A stretch of 64,000 nt of DNA, taken from Gracilibacillus kekensis. GTDB taxonomy: Bacteria > Bacillota > Bacilli > Bacillales > Amphibacillaceae. The translations under genes were made by a program, and so were the position numbers. Below are positions 1 through 9,244 of the stretch, piece after piece (the stretch's first letter is position 1; each line of letters starts with the position of its first letter). The stretch spans positions 124,001 through 188,000 of the forward strand of contig NZ_FRCZ01000001.1 of assembly GCF_900143085.1 (NCBI RefSeq), read 5' to 3'. The notes below the pieces were generated by a model. The model had not been told where the DNA came from. It did not search any database and saw nothing but the letters and a program-made list of their open reading frames with translations.

Positions 1-608
1 TAGCTTTTTCTTCTGAGCTGTCTGGAACTTTTCAAGGAGCAAAATTAATGGAACAAGAGGTGAAGGAAGAATATCCTGATTTTGAATTGCATGTCCTGGA
101 TACTAAGTGTGCATCCTTAGGTTATGGTTTGGTCGTATTCAGAGCAGCAGAATTAGTTCAGTCTGGGGCTAGTTTGGATGAAGTCTTAGAGGTTAGCAAA
201 CATCACTATGAACATATGGAGCATATTTTCACAGTAGATGATTTGGAATATTTGTATCGCGGTGGACGTGTTAGTAAGACGCAAGCCTTTGTTGGTACAT
301 TACTAAAAGTAAAACCACTCTTACATATGGAAGATGGAAAATTAATACCACTCGAGAAAGTAAGAGGCTCTAAAAAAGTTTATAAACGTATTTTAGAGGT
401 CATGAGTGAAAGAGGGACTGATTTTGAAAATCAAGTCGTTGGTATCAGTCACGGTGATGCTTCTGAAACAGCGGAACAAATAGCAGAAATGATTCGTGAA
501 AAATGGACGGTTAAAGACATTAAAATTAACATGATCGGCTCATCAATTGGAGCCCATGCTGGTCCAGGAACCATTTCACTCTTTTTCTTAAACGATTCAC
601 CAAAATAA
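1..608 (+). CDS. degV: DegV family fatty-acid-binding protein, C-terminal part (5' end outside window)
   Basis: The reading frame is open from the window edge; the Met at base 48 is internal, because the codons before it encode a typical DegV stretch (SSELSGTFQGAK) that contributes to the lipid-binding pocket. About 200 residues of a family usually near 280 are visible. Further DegV signatures are GRVSKTQAF, the LLKVKPLL strand and the C-terminal SSIGAHAGPGT. DegV/FakB proteins bind a fatty acid and present it to the kinase FakA for phosphorylation. The gene ends just before a strong terminator shared with the convergent xylH gene. Which DegV paralogue it is cannot be told from the fragment. 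Confidence 0.9.
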   Translation, partial: AFSSELSGTFQGAKLMEQEVKEEYPDFELHVLDTKCASLGYGLVVFRAAELVQSGASLDEVLEVSKHHYEHMEHIFTVDDLEYLYRGGRVSKTQAFVGTLLKVKPLLHMEDGKLIPLEKVRGSKKVYKRILEVMSERGTDFENQVVGISHGDASETAEQIAEMIREKWTVKDIKINMIGSSIGAHAGPGTISLFFLNDSPK

Positions 609-625
609 TGTAAGACTTATTAAGA

Positions 626-665
626 AAAAGGCTGAGCAATTTTATACATTGTTCAGCCTTTTTTA
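626..665. terminator. Bidirectional rho-independent terminator between degV and xylH
   Basis: Stem AAGGCTGAGCAAT / ATTGTTCAGCCTT with a short loop, flanked by A-run and T-run, so it can end transcription from both sides. It lies in the gap between two convergent genes. Confidence 0.9.
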
Positions 666-705
666 GCGCTTATCTAACATCTGTCAAAACGAGTTTAATG
701 TTTTT

Positions 706-1887
706 TTATTTTTTTGGCTTTCGTTTTCTGCTATAAATATCTACCCATACTGCGAGAATCAGAATTGAACCTTTAACAATCGACTGCCAAAAGACATCAA
801 TATTCATAATACTCATGCCGTTATCCAAGCTCGCCATTACTAAAGCACCGATTACCGCTCCTGCAATGGTTCCGACGCCACCCATTAAACTAGTGCCACC
901 GATGACACACGCAGCAATTGCATCTAACTCATACATCGTACCTGCACTGGTTGTAGCAGCATTAACACGTGCGGTCAGAATCAGCCCAGCAATGGCTGCC
1001 AATGTATTACCTAATACAAACACTGTTAGAATACGTCGTTTAATATTTATCCCGGATAACGAAGCTGCTTCTGGATTTCCACCAATTGCATAAACTTGTC
1101 GACCAAAAACAGTATTTTTCGCAATAATCGTAAAAATAATCGCCAGAAAAATGACTAACAGTATCGGAACCGGTATTCCCTGATAGGCATTCATTAACAT
1201 AACATAACTAATGATAATCAAACAGAAAATTGCAATTTGACTAACCGTTAACTTTTTTGAAAAGACATCAAACCCATATTTTATCCGTGCATTTCGTTTC
1301 GTGATAATCATATAGGTAGTAATAATAATTGCTACAATTCCGATTCCTAAACCTACAGGAGAAGGTATATAGCCTTGACCGAGGATTTTTAGCCCAGGTG
1401 TTAGTGGAGCAACGGTCTGGCTACCGGTTATCCCTTGCAATATCCCACGAAAGATCAACATACCACCTAATGTAACAATAAAAGCCGGCACTGCCCTGTA
1501 GGCGACCCACCATCCTTGAAACAAGCCAATTAATGCACCCAACAGAACAGTAAGTAAAATGACGAGAATAGGATGCATCCCTAGCCATACATTTAAAATC
1601 GCTGCAACTCCACCGGTTAAGCCAACCAATGATCCAACAGATAAGTCAATTTGTCCAGCGACAATAATCATAACCATACCAATTGCTAGAATCGCTGTAA
1701 CAGACATTTGCAAAAATAAATTGGAGAGGTTTCTTGGGGTTAAAAATGCATCATTTAACATGGAAAACAATAACCAAATTGCGACTAAAGCGACAATCAT
1801 TGTGTATGCACGAACATCTAATTTGAATATTTTTTTCTTTATCTGCTTTTCTTCTACGTGTTCCTGAACTTCTTCCACCGCACTCAT
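706..1887 (-). CDS. xylH: Sugar ABC transporter permease, XylH type
   Basis: Integral membrane permease of a xylose/monosaccharide ABC importer (BPD_transp_2 family), 393 residues with about ten hydrophobic segments after a charged cytoplasmic N-terminus. Family-typical stretches include AGQIDLSVGSLVGL and AIGGNPEAASLSGI near residue 270, which contacts the ATPase, and GGTSLMGGVGTIAGAVIGAL. The start overlaps the stop of the ATPase gene by 4 bases (ATGA), so the two are translationally coupled. It is the last gene of xylF-xylG-xylH. The exact sugar is inferred from the XylF-like binding protein and was not shown by sequence alone. Confidence 0.88.
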   Translation of the reverse strand: MSAVEEVQEHVEEKQIKKKIFKLDVRAYTMIVALVAIWLLFSMLNDAFLTPRNLSNLFLQMSVTAILAIGMVMIIVAGQIDLSVGSLVGLTGGVAAILNVWLGMHPILVILLTVLLGALIGLFQGWWVAYRAVPAFIVTLGGMLIFRGILQGITGSQTVAPLTPGLKILGQGYIPSPVGLGIGIVAIIITTYMIITKRNARIKYGFDVFSKKLTVSQIAIFCLIIISYVMLMNAYQGIPVPILLVIFLAIIFTIIAKNTVFGRQVYAIGGNPEAASLSGINIKRRILTVFVLGNTLAAIAGLILTARVNAATTSAGTMYELDAIAACVIGGTSLMGGVGTIAGAVIGALVMASLDNGMSIMNIDVFWQSIVKGSILILAVWVDIYSRKRKPKK

Positions 1888-3407
1888 ACTAACGTCCCTC
1901 CAGTTGCTGCCGTCATTATTTTTTCTTGAGTCACTTCGTCTGCATCAAATTCAGCTGCTTTACAACCTTCTGATATCACCATGATTCGATGACTCATTCC
2001 TATTACTTCCGGTAGTTCAGAAGATATCATAATGATCGCGACACCCTCTTTGACTAACTGATTGATAATATTATAGATCTCAAATTTCGCACCTACATCA
2101 ATACCTCTTGTTGGTTCATCCAAGATCAGTAATTTCGGTTTTGTCATCAACCATTTTCCGAGTACTACCTTTTGTTGATTTCCTCCACTTAACTGACCGA
2201 CTAACGTTTCTACCGAAGGAGCCTTTATTCTTAATGAGTCCAAATACGTATTACCGAAGTAAATCTCTTTGTTTCCATCTAAGAATTTCATTTTCGAAAC
2301 CGCATCTAAACTTGCCATCGTCACATTATTTTTGATATCCATCCCTAGAATTAAACCATATCTTTTTCGATCTTCAGATACTAGAGCCATTCCGTGTTTA
2401 ATTGCTTGTTGAGGAGTTTGAATTGTAGCCTTACGACCATTGATCCGCACCTCACCTTGGTTCACTCCTGCGTAGGAACCAAACAGACTCATTACTAGTT
2501 CGGTTCTTCCGGAACCCATCAACCCTGCTATGCCAAGGATTTCCCCAGCACGAACATGGAAGGATATATCATCAAGCACTTTTTTAGTTGGAATTATTGG
2601 ATCCCAAATCGTATAGTTACTTACTTCCAATACCATCTTTCCTGCTTGTGTTTCTATTTTAGGGAACCTCTCTTTTAGTTCACGACCTACCATCAAAGAA
2701 ATCACCTTATCTTCTGTTAATTCTTCAACCGGCTTAGTAGCAACGGTTTGACCGTCGCGTAAAATGGTTATTTGATCTGCAATGGAAAAAACCTCTTCGA
2801 TTTTATGTGATATATAAATACAAGTAACGCCTCTTTTTCTGAATTCTCGCAAAATGTTTAATAATATCTTTACTTCTGTTTCAGTCAGGGCTGCGGTAGG
2901 TTCGTCCAGTATTAATATATGGGCATTCTTCGACAATGCTTTTGCTATTTCTATTAATTGCTGTTGCCCTATACCAAGAGACCCTGTAACGGTTTCCGGA
3001 CTAATACCTTTTAATCCCACTTCTGCTAACCATTTATTCGTTTCTTTAAACATCTCATTTTTTTGAATAAAACCAAAGGTTGACGGCTCCTTACCTAGAA
3101 TTAGATTCTCTGCCACGGTCATGTGCTTGACCATTGCTAATTCTTGATAAATAATAGCTATTCCTGCTTCTTCTGCATCTTTAATAGATTCAAAATGTCG
3201 CACTTTCTCATCTACTTCAATTACCCCTTGATAGTCACTTGTCGGAAAAAGACCACTTAACACTTTCATTAGTGTCGATTTTCCAGCACCATTTTCCCCA
3301 CATAATGCATGGATCTCCCCTTTTTTCACACTAAATGATACGTTATCCAATGCTTTAACACCCGGAAATTCTTTCGTGATCGAATTCATTTGTAATGCAT
3401 AGCTCAA
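1884..3407 (-). CDS. xylG: Sugar ABC transporter ATP-binding protein, XylG type (tandem ABC)
   Basis: Tandem ATPase of the sugar importer. The first ABC domain has Walker A GENGAGKST, signature LGIGQQQ and Walker B ILILDEPTAAL; the second has a degenerate P-loop (GLMGSGRTE), signature LSGGNQQK and LLILDEPTRGID, as is normal in this family. A longer frame opens with GTG at 3431, but the AAAGGAG ribosome binding site lies inside that extension, about 10 bases before the TTG at 3407, so TTG is the chosen start (507 residues). The gene is separated from xylF by about 200 bases holding a strong stem-loop and overlaps xylH by 4 bases. Confidence 0.88.
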   Translation of the reverse strand: MSYALQMNSITKEFPGVKALDNVSFSVKKGEIHALCGENGAGKSTLMKVLSGLFPTSDYQGVIEVDEKVRHFESIKDAEEAGIAIIYQELAMVKHMTVAENLILGKEPSTFGFIQKNEMFKETNKWLAEVGLKGISPETVTGSLGIGQQQLIEIAKALSKNAHILILDEPTAALTETEVKILLNILREFRKRGVTCIYISHKIEEVFSIADQITILRDGQTVATKPVEELTEDKVISLMVGRELKERFPKIETQAGKMVLEVSNYTIWDPIIPTKKVLDDISFHVRAGEILGIAGLMGSGRTELVMSLFGSYAGVNQGEVRINGRKATIQTPQQAIKHGMALVSEDRKRYGLILGMDIKNNVTMASLDAVSKMKFLDGNKEIYFGNTYLDSLRIKAPSVETLVGQLSGGNQQKVVLGKWLMTKPKLLILDEPTRGIDVGAKFEIYNIINQLVKEGVAIIMISSELPEVIGMSHRIMVISEGCKAAEFDADEVTQEKIMTAATGGTLV

Positions 3408-3564
3408 CTGCGGTACACTCCTTTCTATCACGATTAGAAAAACTCGGCATTCGTCTCGTCTTTTAGCGAGTGCCTAAGTCTTACTTATACTTGTTACATT
3501 CAAAAGTTCACTTCGTCGAGTTACTCCATCGCTAAAATTTTATGCTTTACTATTGTGAAATAAC

Positions 3565-3600
3565 TGTAGAAATGTGCGGCGTTCACCCCACATTTCTACA
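3565..3600 (-). other. 12-bp stem-loop in the xylF-xylG intergenic region
   Basis: Perfect inverted repeat TGTAGAAATGTG / CACATTTCTACA with a 12-base loop, 15 bases after the xylF stop. In the xylF direction no T-run follows, so it is not a classic terminator. Such hairpins behind binding-protein genes commonly stabilise the upstream mRNA and lower expression of the downstream ABC genes; that role is inferred here. Confidence 0.7.
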
Positions 3601-3614
3601 ATATACATATTTAG

Positions 3615-4724
3615 TTAATCTGCATTCTGATAAACATCTTCTTCTGAATGGAATCCATCAGCAATAATAGTGTCATCAATATTATCCTTGGTTACTGCGA
3701 TCGGATCTAATAGAATGGAAGGAACATCAATTTGTCCATTATTCACCGTAGTAGTAGTTTCGATTTCCTCTCCATTTGCCATTTGTACAGCTAGTTCCGC
3801 CACTCGCTCTGCTAAATCTCTAATTGGTTTATAAACGGTCATGGTTTGTGTACCTTCTACAATTCGTTGTACAGCTGCTAACTCTGCATCTTGGCCAGAA
3901 ACTGGAATCTCACCATCCATTCCTTGAGCTGCTAAGGCTTGGATAACTCCTCCTGCTGTACCATCATTTGCTGCAATAACCGCGTCTATATCATTGTCAT
4001 TAGAAGTAAGTGCATTCTCCATATTAGCTAACGCTTCTTCTGGTTCCCAGCCTTTTGTCCACTGATCATATACAATTTCAATATCACCACTATCAATAAG
4101 TGGCTGTAAAATATTCATTTGTCCTTGTTTAAATAGGTGGGCATTGTTATCGGTATCTGCACCTTCAATTAATACGTATTTTCCTTGAGGTACTAACTCG
4201 GTAATTGCAGTTGCTTGCATTTCACCAACACGTTCATTATCAAAAGAAACATATAAATCGACTTCAGAATTTTTAATTAATCGATCGTATGAAATAACTG
4301 GAATGTCTTCTGCATGTGCCATTTCCACAATTGAGGCAGATACTTCGGCATCATGTGGAACAACTACGAGTAGATCTACACCTTGTGAAATCAAGTTCTC
4401 AGCTTGTGAAATCTGCTTTGCATCATCGCTATCTGCGGATTGAACATTTACGGTTGCTCCTAGCTCTTCAGCTTTAGAGACAAAAAGATCACGATCTCGT
4501 TGCCATCTTTCTTCCTGAAGTGTATCAAGTGAAAAGCCAATACTGATTCCATCTTCATTGGTAGCTTCTTCTTCACCTGAATTCTCTGTTTCTTCACTTT
4601 CATCTGTATTTTCTTCTGCTGGTGCATCATCTGTTCCCGTATCCTCACTGGATGTTTCCTCTTCTCCACATGCTACCAATAGTAATAAAAGTGCCAGTAA
4701 CAAAATTCCAAAAACTTTCTTCAT
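3615..4724 (-). CDS. xylF: Xylose-type ABC transporter substrate-binding lipoprotein
   Basis: Extracellular solute-binding lipoprotein of 369 residues. A signal peptide ends in a lipobox (LLVAC, Cys19), followed by an acidic Ser/Thr/Glu-rich linker to about residue 60 and a periplasmic-binding fold (Peripla_BP_4). Stretches characteristic of XylF are PVISYDRLI, LYVSFDNERVGEMQA and AANDGTAGG with GQDAE. It captures the sugar and delivers it to the XylGH complex. The gene starts with ATG after AAAGGGGAG and is first in the transport operon. A cre-like site lies about 50 bases upstream. Xylose is the likely ligand; related multi-sugar binding proteins such as ChvE cannot be excluded. Confidence 0.85.
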   Translation of the reverse strand: MKKVFGILLLALLLLLVACGEEETSSEDTGTDDAPAEENTDESEETENSGEEEATNEDGISIGFSLDTLQEERWQRDRDLFVSKAEELGATVNVQSADSDDAKQISQAENLISQGVDLLVVVPHDAEVSASIVEMAHAEDIPVISYDRLIKNSEVDLYVSFDNERVGEMQATAITELVPQGKYVLIEGADTDNNAHLFKQGQMNILQPLIDSGDIEIVYDQWTKGWEPEEALANMENALTSNDNDIDAVIAANDGTAGGVIQALAAQGMDGEIPVSGQDAELAAVQRIVEGTQTMTVYKPIRDLAERVAELAVQMANGEEIETTTTVNNGQIDVPSILLDPIAVTKDNIDDTIIADGFHSEEDVYQNAD

Positions 4725-4776
4725 GTTTTCTCCCCTTTTCTTTTAAAATTTCTTTACAACTACCACTTTACTTTAT

Positions 4777-4790
4777 AGAAAGCGCTTTAT
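4777..4790. promoter_or_regulatory. cre-like CcpA box upstream of xylF
   Basis: AGAAAGCGCTTTAT matches the palindromic core of the cre consensus (AAAGCGCTTT) with three mismatches to TGWAANCGNTNWCA. It lies 53 bases before the xylF start. The match is weaker than the box at 9062. Confidence 0.5.
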
Positions 4791-4835
4791 TAAGAACATT
4801 CAACTTCACTTTTTTACAATGACTAGCACATTTTT

Positions 4836-4862
4836 ATAAAACAATTTCTAATGTTGTTTTAT
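4836..4862. repeat. AT-rich 9-bp inverted repeat between yesN and xylF
   Basis: ATAAAACAA / TTGTTTTAT separated by 9 bases, in the 185-base gap between the response regulator and xylF. It could be a weak terminator of the regulator gene or a binding site for the regulator; the sequence does not decide. Confidence 0.4.
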
Positions 4863-4909
4863 TGTGGCCGATAGTGCGCAGTTACTCTGCTACATCATAA
4901 TGAATAGGC

Positions 4910-6463
4910 TTAGCTTCCTTCAATTGTAGAAAACAACTGTTCTTTATATTGACTAGGAGAAATGCCACAATTTTTCTTGAAAACTCGACTGAAATAGTTA
5001 GGATCCTTATAGCCTACAGTTAATGAAATTTCTTTCAAGCTCATCTGGTTTTGCTGAATGCATTCTTTCGCTTTACGAATACGACATTTTGTTAAATAAT
5101 CAATATAACTAATGTCAAAGTGATCTTTATATAGTTTACTTACATAATGAGAGGTAACGTCAACCTTATCCGCCAGCCAATCTAATGTAATATCCTCCAT
5201 ATAATGCTGATCAATCAATTGTTTTACTTTCTTTGCAATACTAAAATCAATTTCTTGATTCATTTCAGCATATTGAGATTGTATGGTTGTTAAAAGACCT
5301 TCTGTTTCCACAAATAGTTGATCATAGGATGAAATTGTCCTTGATAATCGCAGTTTAGGGAGATGGATACCTAGCTCTACAAAATAACGGTATATTAACA
5401 TTAAAATTTCCTCAATGTGAAATTTTGTTTCTTCGATATCACGATTGGTTTGTTGATATAAGCGAATTAAGCTTATAAATGTACTTTTTACCTCTTCCCA
5501 TTTATTGTCGTGTAAGTGATCCAAAATTTCTTGTTCGATTTCGTATGCCCCGGTAAGATTTACTTCGGTCGTATCGTCAAAAAAACAGTAATTTGTTTGT
5601 TTTTTTACATTGATCGAAGCTCTCAATGATTGATAGTACGATTCTTTAATATGAAAAATATTCGATGAAAGTTGGCCAACCCCAAAAAAAACTCGAGTTT
5701 CTTCTTTCCTCGTAACTAATAACAATTGTCGTATCACTTTCATCGCGATAGTTTTGAAGTGTGCTTCTTGATTGTCCAGAAAAATAATTAGAGGAATTTG
5801 TTTGCCAGCAAAAGCTCCGAACCAACCTTTGGCTACTTGATGAAAAGTGTTTTTTAATTGAGAATACATATTCTCTCTTTTTTCACGATCCCAATTTTCC
5901 TCCACAAAATGTACAGATACGGCAAAGCAAGGAATAGTAGTTTCCATTTCAAATAACCGCATGCTTTCTTGAATATGCACTTCATGAAGGTAGTCAAATA
6001 ACAGTTGGGAGACAATATCTGCTTCAACAATAGGTAATATTGCTTGGACATGATTCTGGGCTTGTTCGATACGTTGTTTTTCCTCTTTATCTTTTTCGAC
6101 CTCAACAATAACTTTCTCTATTGCATGTACAATATCTTGTTCCTTACTGGGCTTCAATATATAGTTGCGAACTCCTAAACTAACTGCACGTTGCGCATAG
6201 GAAAAAGTGTCATAAGAGGAAACGATGACGATTTTCGGTTGATAATGCTGAAGTATGTGCTCAGAAGCTTTTAAGCCATCGACTACTGGCATTTTAATAT
6301 CCATTAAAATGATATCTGGCTTCTTCTTAATAGCTAATTGAATAGCTTGTTTGCCATTTTCCGCGTGTCCGATAATGTCGATATTCTCTAAGTTATCTTG
6401 CAATATTTTTGTAAGTCCAATTCGTTCAATCTCTTCGTCATCACAAACTAACAATGTAATCAT
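4910..6463 (-). CDS. yesN: YesN-type response regulator (REC + AraC HTH)
   Basis: Two-component response regulator of 517 residues. The N-terminal receiver domain has acidic residues CDDEE, the phosphoacceptor Asp in ILMDIKMP (about residue 55), and the conserved Ser and Lys (IVSSYDTF, YILKPS). A middle region of about 250 residues follows, then two AraC-type helix-turn-helix motifs at the C-terminus ending GYKDPNYFSRVFKKNCGISPSQYKE. Start is ATG after GAAAGGGGAG. It is last in the cassette binding protein-kinase-regulator and lies directly upstream of xylF on the same strand, so its likely target is the xylFGH promoter. This matches the XylFII-LytS-YesN system described in Clostridium. Confidence 0.88.
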   Translation of the reverse strand: MITLLVCDDEEIERIGLTKILQDNLENIDIIGHAENGKQAIQLAIKKKPDIILMDIKMPVVDGLKASEHILQHYQPKIVIVSSYDTFSYAQRAVSLGVRNYILKPSKEQDIVHAIEKVIVEVEKDKEEKQRIEQAQNHVQAILPIVEADIVSQLLFDYLHEVHIQESMRLFEMETTIPCFAVSVHFVEENWDREKRENMYSQLKNTFHQVAKGWFGAFAGKQIPLIIFLDNQEAHFKTIAMKVIRQLLLVTRKEETRVFFGVGQLSSNIFHIKESYYQSLRASINVKKQTNYCFFDDTTEVNLTGAYEIEQEILDHLHDNKWEEVKSTFISLIRLYQQTNRDIEETKFHIEEILMLIYRYFVELGIHLPKLRLSRTISSYDQLFVETEGLLTTIQSQYAEMNQEIDFSIAKKVKQLIDQHYMEDITLDWLADKVDVTSHYVSKLYKDHFDISYIDYLTKCRIRKAKECIQQNQMSLKEISLTVGYKDPNYFSRVFKKNCGISPSQYKEQLFSTIEGS

Positions 6464-6500
6464 ATGATTTCTCCCCTTTCTATTTTTTATTTAAGTCTCG

Positions 6501-7955
6501 CTATCCTTCCGTGAGGGGTTGAACACCCCTCACGGATGGAAGTCTCGCTTTATATAGTTTTAATGCTACACATGTGCCGATATTGGGTTTGCTTGTAATT
6601 GCTACTACATCATCTTCGCCGAAGAAAATACTTAGCCTCTTCACGACAGAATAGATGCCATGCGACTTGCGGCTTTGGTCAAATTGCATTAATGATTGTA
6701 TTTTTTCGGATTCTATTCCTTTTCCATCATCCATAATTTCTACCATTATATAAGAAGGTTGCTCACTAATATTGATACTGATTGTCCCACCAAATTCTGA
6801 TGGATCAATCGAATGGACAAATGCATTTTCAACAATAGGTTGAATCGATAAACTCGGTAATAAAATATCTAACTGGTCCGTTTGAATCGATAATTCAAAT
6901 TTGACACGATTAGGAAACCTGGCCTGGAGAATCTCTATATACTCTTGAATAATATCTAACTCTTCTTGTAATGTGACTGGTAAGTCGAAATTTCGCAAAT
7001 TATATCGCAACAGGTTAGCAACTGTAACCATTAAATTACTCGTTTCTTTTGCCCCTTCGACATATGCTTTTTTCGATAATGCATTAAGCGTATTGAACAA
7101 AAAATGTGGGTTCATTTGACTTTGTAACAGCTTTAATTCACTATCCTTTAATAATAATTCATATTCCTTCACTTCTTTTTCAAGCTTTGCTTTCGACTGA
7201 ATTTCCTGAATTAATTCTTTAATGCTTTGCCTCATTTGATTAAAGGTATCTGCCAGAAAAAGCATTTCATCATTCGCTTTGACGTTAATTGGTCGATCAA
7301 AGTTACCTTTCGCTATTTCTTTCGCTCCCTTAATCAAGCTTTCAATTGACTTTGTAATGCCTTTTGAAAATAAGTAAGACAAAATCAACAAAAATACAAA
7401 TACGGTACCAAGCGTGGTTACACCTAATTTGGTAATACTCTCACCTAAATGAATCATTCTTTCATAAATTTGCTCATGATCCGAAATCTCCATTTTTAAT
7501 AAGGATAATGTAGTTTCATTCACGTATTGTGAAATATCTACGGATTCATCGTAAAATGTTTGTGCTAATTGATGCTGATTACTTTGTACTGCTCGTTCCA
7601 TCATTTCCATCGTATTTAGTTGACTATCGATTATTCCGCGATAATTATCAATTAAATATTGATTATGTTCATTTTTTAATTGGAGACTTTGTTGATTTAA
7701 AATCATTAATACTTCTTGTTCAGTGTTCAATTTTTCAAGTCGTGTCGTACTCGGCTTCAATTTATAGTCATTTAATACCATTAGAACTGCTTGACTTTGT
7801 GTCGAAATTTCATTTAATAATAAGTATCGTTCTAATGTTACCTGATAGTATTTCATCGAATGATGATTTAAATAGCTAATGACAGCCCAAAAACTTGCCA
7901 TCACAACGATAATACCCAGTGATAAAGCAACTATACGATGTTGTATCTTATTCAC
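6501..7955 (-). CDS. lytS: LytS/YesM-type sensor histidine kinase
   Basis: Membrane sensor kinase: first TM near residues 8-30, extracytoplasmic domain of about 150 residues, second TM around 180, HAMP region, coiled coil, His_kinase domain with the phosphoacceptor in QSQMNPHFLFNTLNAL, then an HATPase_c domain (N-box PIVENAFVHSI, G-box DDGKGI). The longer frame from ATG 7985 lacks a ribosome binding site; GTG 7955 follows AAGAAGGTG and overlaps the upstream gene by 8 bases, so it is preferred (484 residues). Coupling to the binding-protein gene suggests that protein docks on the kinase sensor domain and reports sugar. Confidence 0.85.
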   Translation of the reverse strand: MNKIQHRIVALSLGIIVVMASFWAVISYLNHHSMKYYQVTLERYLLLNEISTQSQAVLMVLNDYKLKPSTTRLEKLNTEQEVLMILNQQSLQLKNEHNQYLIDNYRGIIDSQLNTMEMMERAVQSNQHQLAQTFYDESVDISQYVNETTLSLLKMEISDHEQIYERMIHLGESITKLGVTTLGTVFVFLLILSYLFSKGITKSIESLIKGAKEIAKGNFDRPINVKANDEMLFLADTFNQMRQSIKELIQEIQSKAKLEKEVKEYELLLKDSELKLLQSQMNPHFLFNTLNALSKKAYVEGAKETSNLMVTVANLLRYNLRNFDLPVTLQEELDIIQEYIEILQARFPNRVKFELSIQTDQLDILLPSLSIQPIVENAFVHSIDPSEFGGTISINISEQPSYIMVEIMDDGKGIESEKIQSLMQFDQSRKSHGIYSVVKRLSIFFGEDDVVAITSKPNIGTCVALKLYKARLPSVRGVQPLTEG

Positions 7956-8958
7956 TGGCAACACCTTCTTTAGCGTCCAATTCATCTATAATGTGAATAG
8001 AAGTATACTTTTCCATAGGCAATGGTAGCTCTTCAGCAGCCAACCATTGTGTCATGAGATCCATACTTTTTGCACCTATTTGTTGGTAATCATGAGCAAT
8101 TGCTATTTCCACTTCAGACTCTTCCATTAACTCTCGGACTTCCTCCGTTGCATCGAAGGAGTATATCAAATGTTTCTGTTTGTTTACTCTTGATTTAATC
8201 GTAGATACTACTTTTGATACTTCATTGCCGTTTAACACGATAAATGCATCAATTGCTGGGTATTGATTTAGTACTTCGTTCGTCTGTTCTGGTGCTGTCC
8301 AGATTCTGTCTTGGTTGGAGGCTAGTGGGTAGATAACTTCTATAGATGGATATTCTTGAAACGATTGATTCATGCCTAGCAGGCGATGAGTATTCATAAA
8401 GGAGGTCTGATAGTCACCGATAATTCCGACAGATCCTTTGTGGTCTAGTTTCTCCATAATAGTATTTGCCATAATTTTTCCGGAAAATTGATGATTGGAG
8501 CCTATGTATGTTTTTCGCAAACTATTTGGGACATCATTGCCAATCGTAATTACCGCAATCCCTTTTTTGGTTGCTTTATTAATTACTTGTCGAACATTTA
8601 AATCATCCACACCATACAGAATAATGCCATCTGTTTTAGACGAAATAGCCACCTCCACTTCCTTTACTAATTCTTGCGCTGTTTCATTTAATGTCCTTTT
8701 GATATCGAGATGAACATGTAATGCTTCGGCTGATGCGAGTGCCTCTTTCTCTACTAGCGCCATCTGCTCCTGCCTGATCCCGGGAATAATTAAGGTGATT
8801 CTTTTTTTGGGTACATCATCAAACACTGGATTTGTGTATGCTTCAATTTCTTGGAGTGTTGTCATTGTAGGCTTGTAAATCAAATAGATACGGTAAAAGG
8901 AAAAAAGCATACTAGCAGAAAAAACAGTTAAAACAAGGATCATTAACCATTTGTTCAT
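7948..8958 (-). CDS. xylFII: Membrane-anchored sugar-binding sensory protein (XylFII-like)
   Basis: 336-residue periplasmic-binding-fold protein (Peripla_BP_4) with an uncleaved N-terminal hydrophobic anchor (about residues 4-24) and no lipobox cysteine. Fold landmarks: ITLIIPGIRQEQ, DGIILYGVDD, VITIGNDVP, GSNHQFSG and SFDATEE. It heads the cassette and overlaps the kinase gene. A binding protein tied to a LytS kinase and YesN regulator beside xylFGH is the layout of the Clostridium XylFII-LytS-YesN system, where XylFII binds xylose outside the cell and activates LytS. Ligand identity here is inferred from position; the ligand residues were not compared. Confidence 0.78.
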   Translation of the reverse strand: MNKWLMILVLTVFSASMLFSFYRIYLIYKPTMTTLQEIEAYTNPVFDDVPKKRITLIIPGIRQEQMALVEKEALASAEALHVHLDIKRTLNETAQELVKEVEVAISSKTDGIILYGVDDLNVRQVINKATKKGIAVITIGNDVPNSLRKTYIGSNHQFSGKIMANTIMEKLDHKGSVGIIGDYQTSFMNTHRLLGMNQSFQEYPSIEVIYPLASNQDRIWTAPEQTNEVLNQYPAIDAFIVLNGNEVSKVVSTIKSRVNKQKHLIYSFDATEEVRELMEESEVEIAIAHDYQQIGAKSMDLMTQWLAAEELPLPMEKYTSIHIIDELDAKEGVASE

Positions 8959-9051
8959 GAATAAAACCTCTCTTTTTATGAAGTTTATCTTATGTCTAGA
9001 ATTAAGGGACTGGAAAGAAACTAGGGGTTATTCTTGTGAAGTAGTAAGTAT

Positions 9052-9080
9052 AGTATAGTCAATAAAACGCTTTCAGACAA
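9052..9080 (-). promoter_or_regulatory. Sigma-A promoter of the sensory cassette with an embedded cre box
   Basis: On the minus strand, TTGTCT (9075-9080), a 17-base spacer and TATACT (9052-9057). The spacer contains TGAAAGCGTTTTAT (9062-9075), a 12/14 match to the CcpA cre consensus, in the classic position to block RNA polymerase. The start codon of the binding-protein gene is about 95 bases downstream. Confidence 0.68.
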
Positions 9081-9244
9081 TATTAACTCACAATTAGATA
9101 CATAAGTGTGTGGATTGATCCTGTCTGTATCAGAAATGTGTAAAAGACATTAAAAGAGGGGCCCCAGGAAGGAAACCTACTTGTATGTATGTACTTATCA
9201 TAAATTGAGACACTACTAATAAAAGCTTTAGAGGAGTGTTTTAA

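Noticed and set aside
4724-4909. Sigma-A promoter for xylF
   Set aside because: TTGAAT and TATAAA are present but 20 bases apart; no pair with acceptable spacing was found, consistent with an activator-dependent promoter, so none is annotated.
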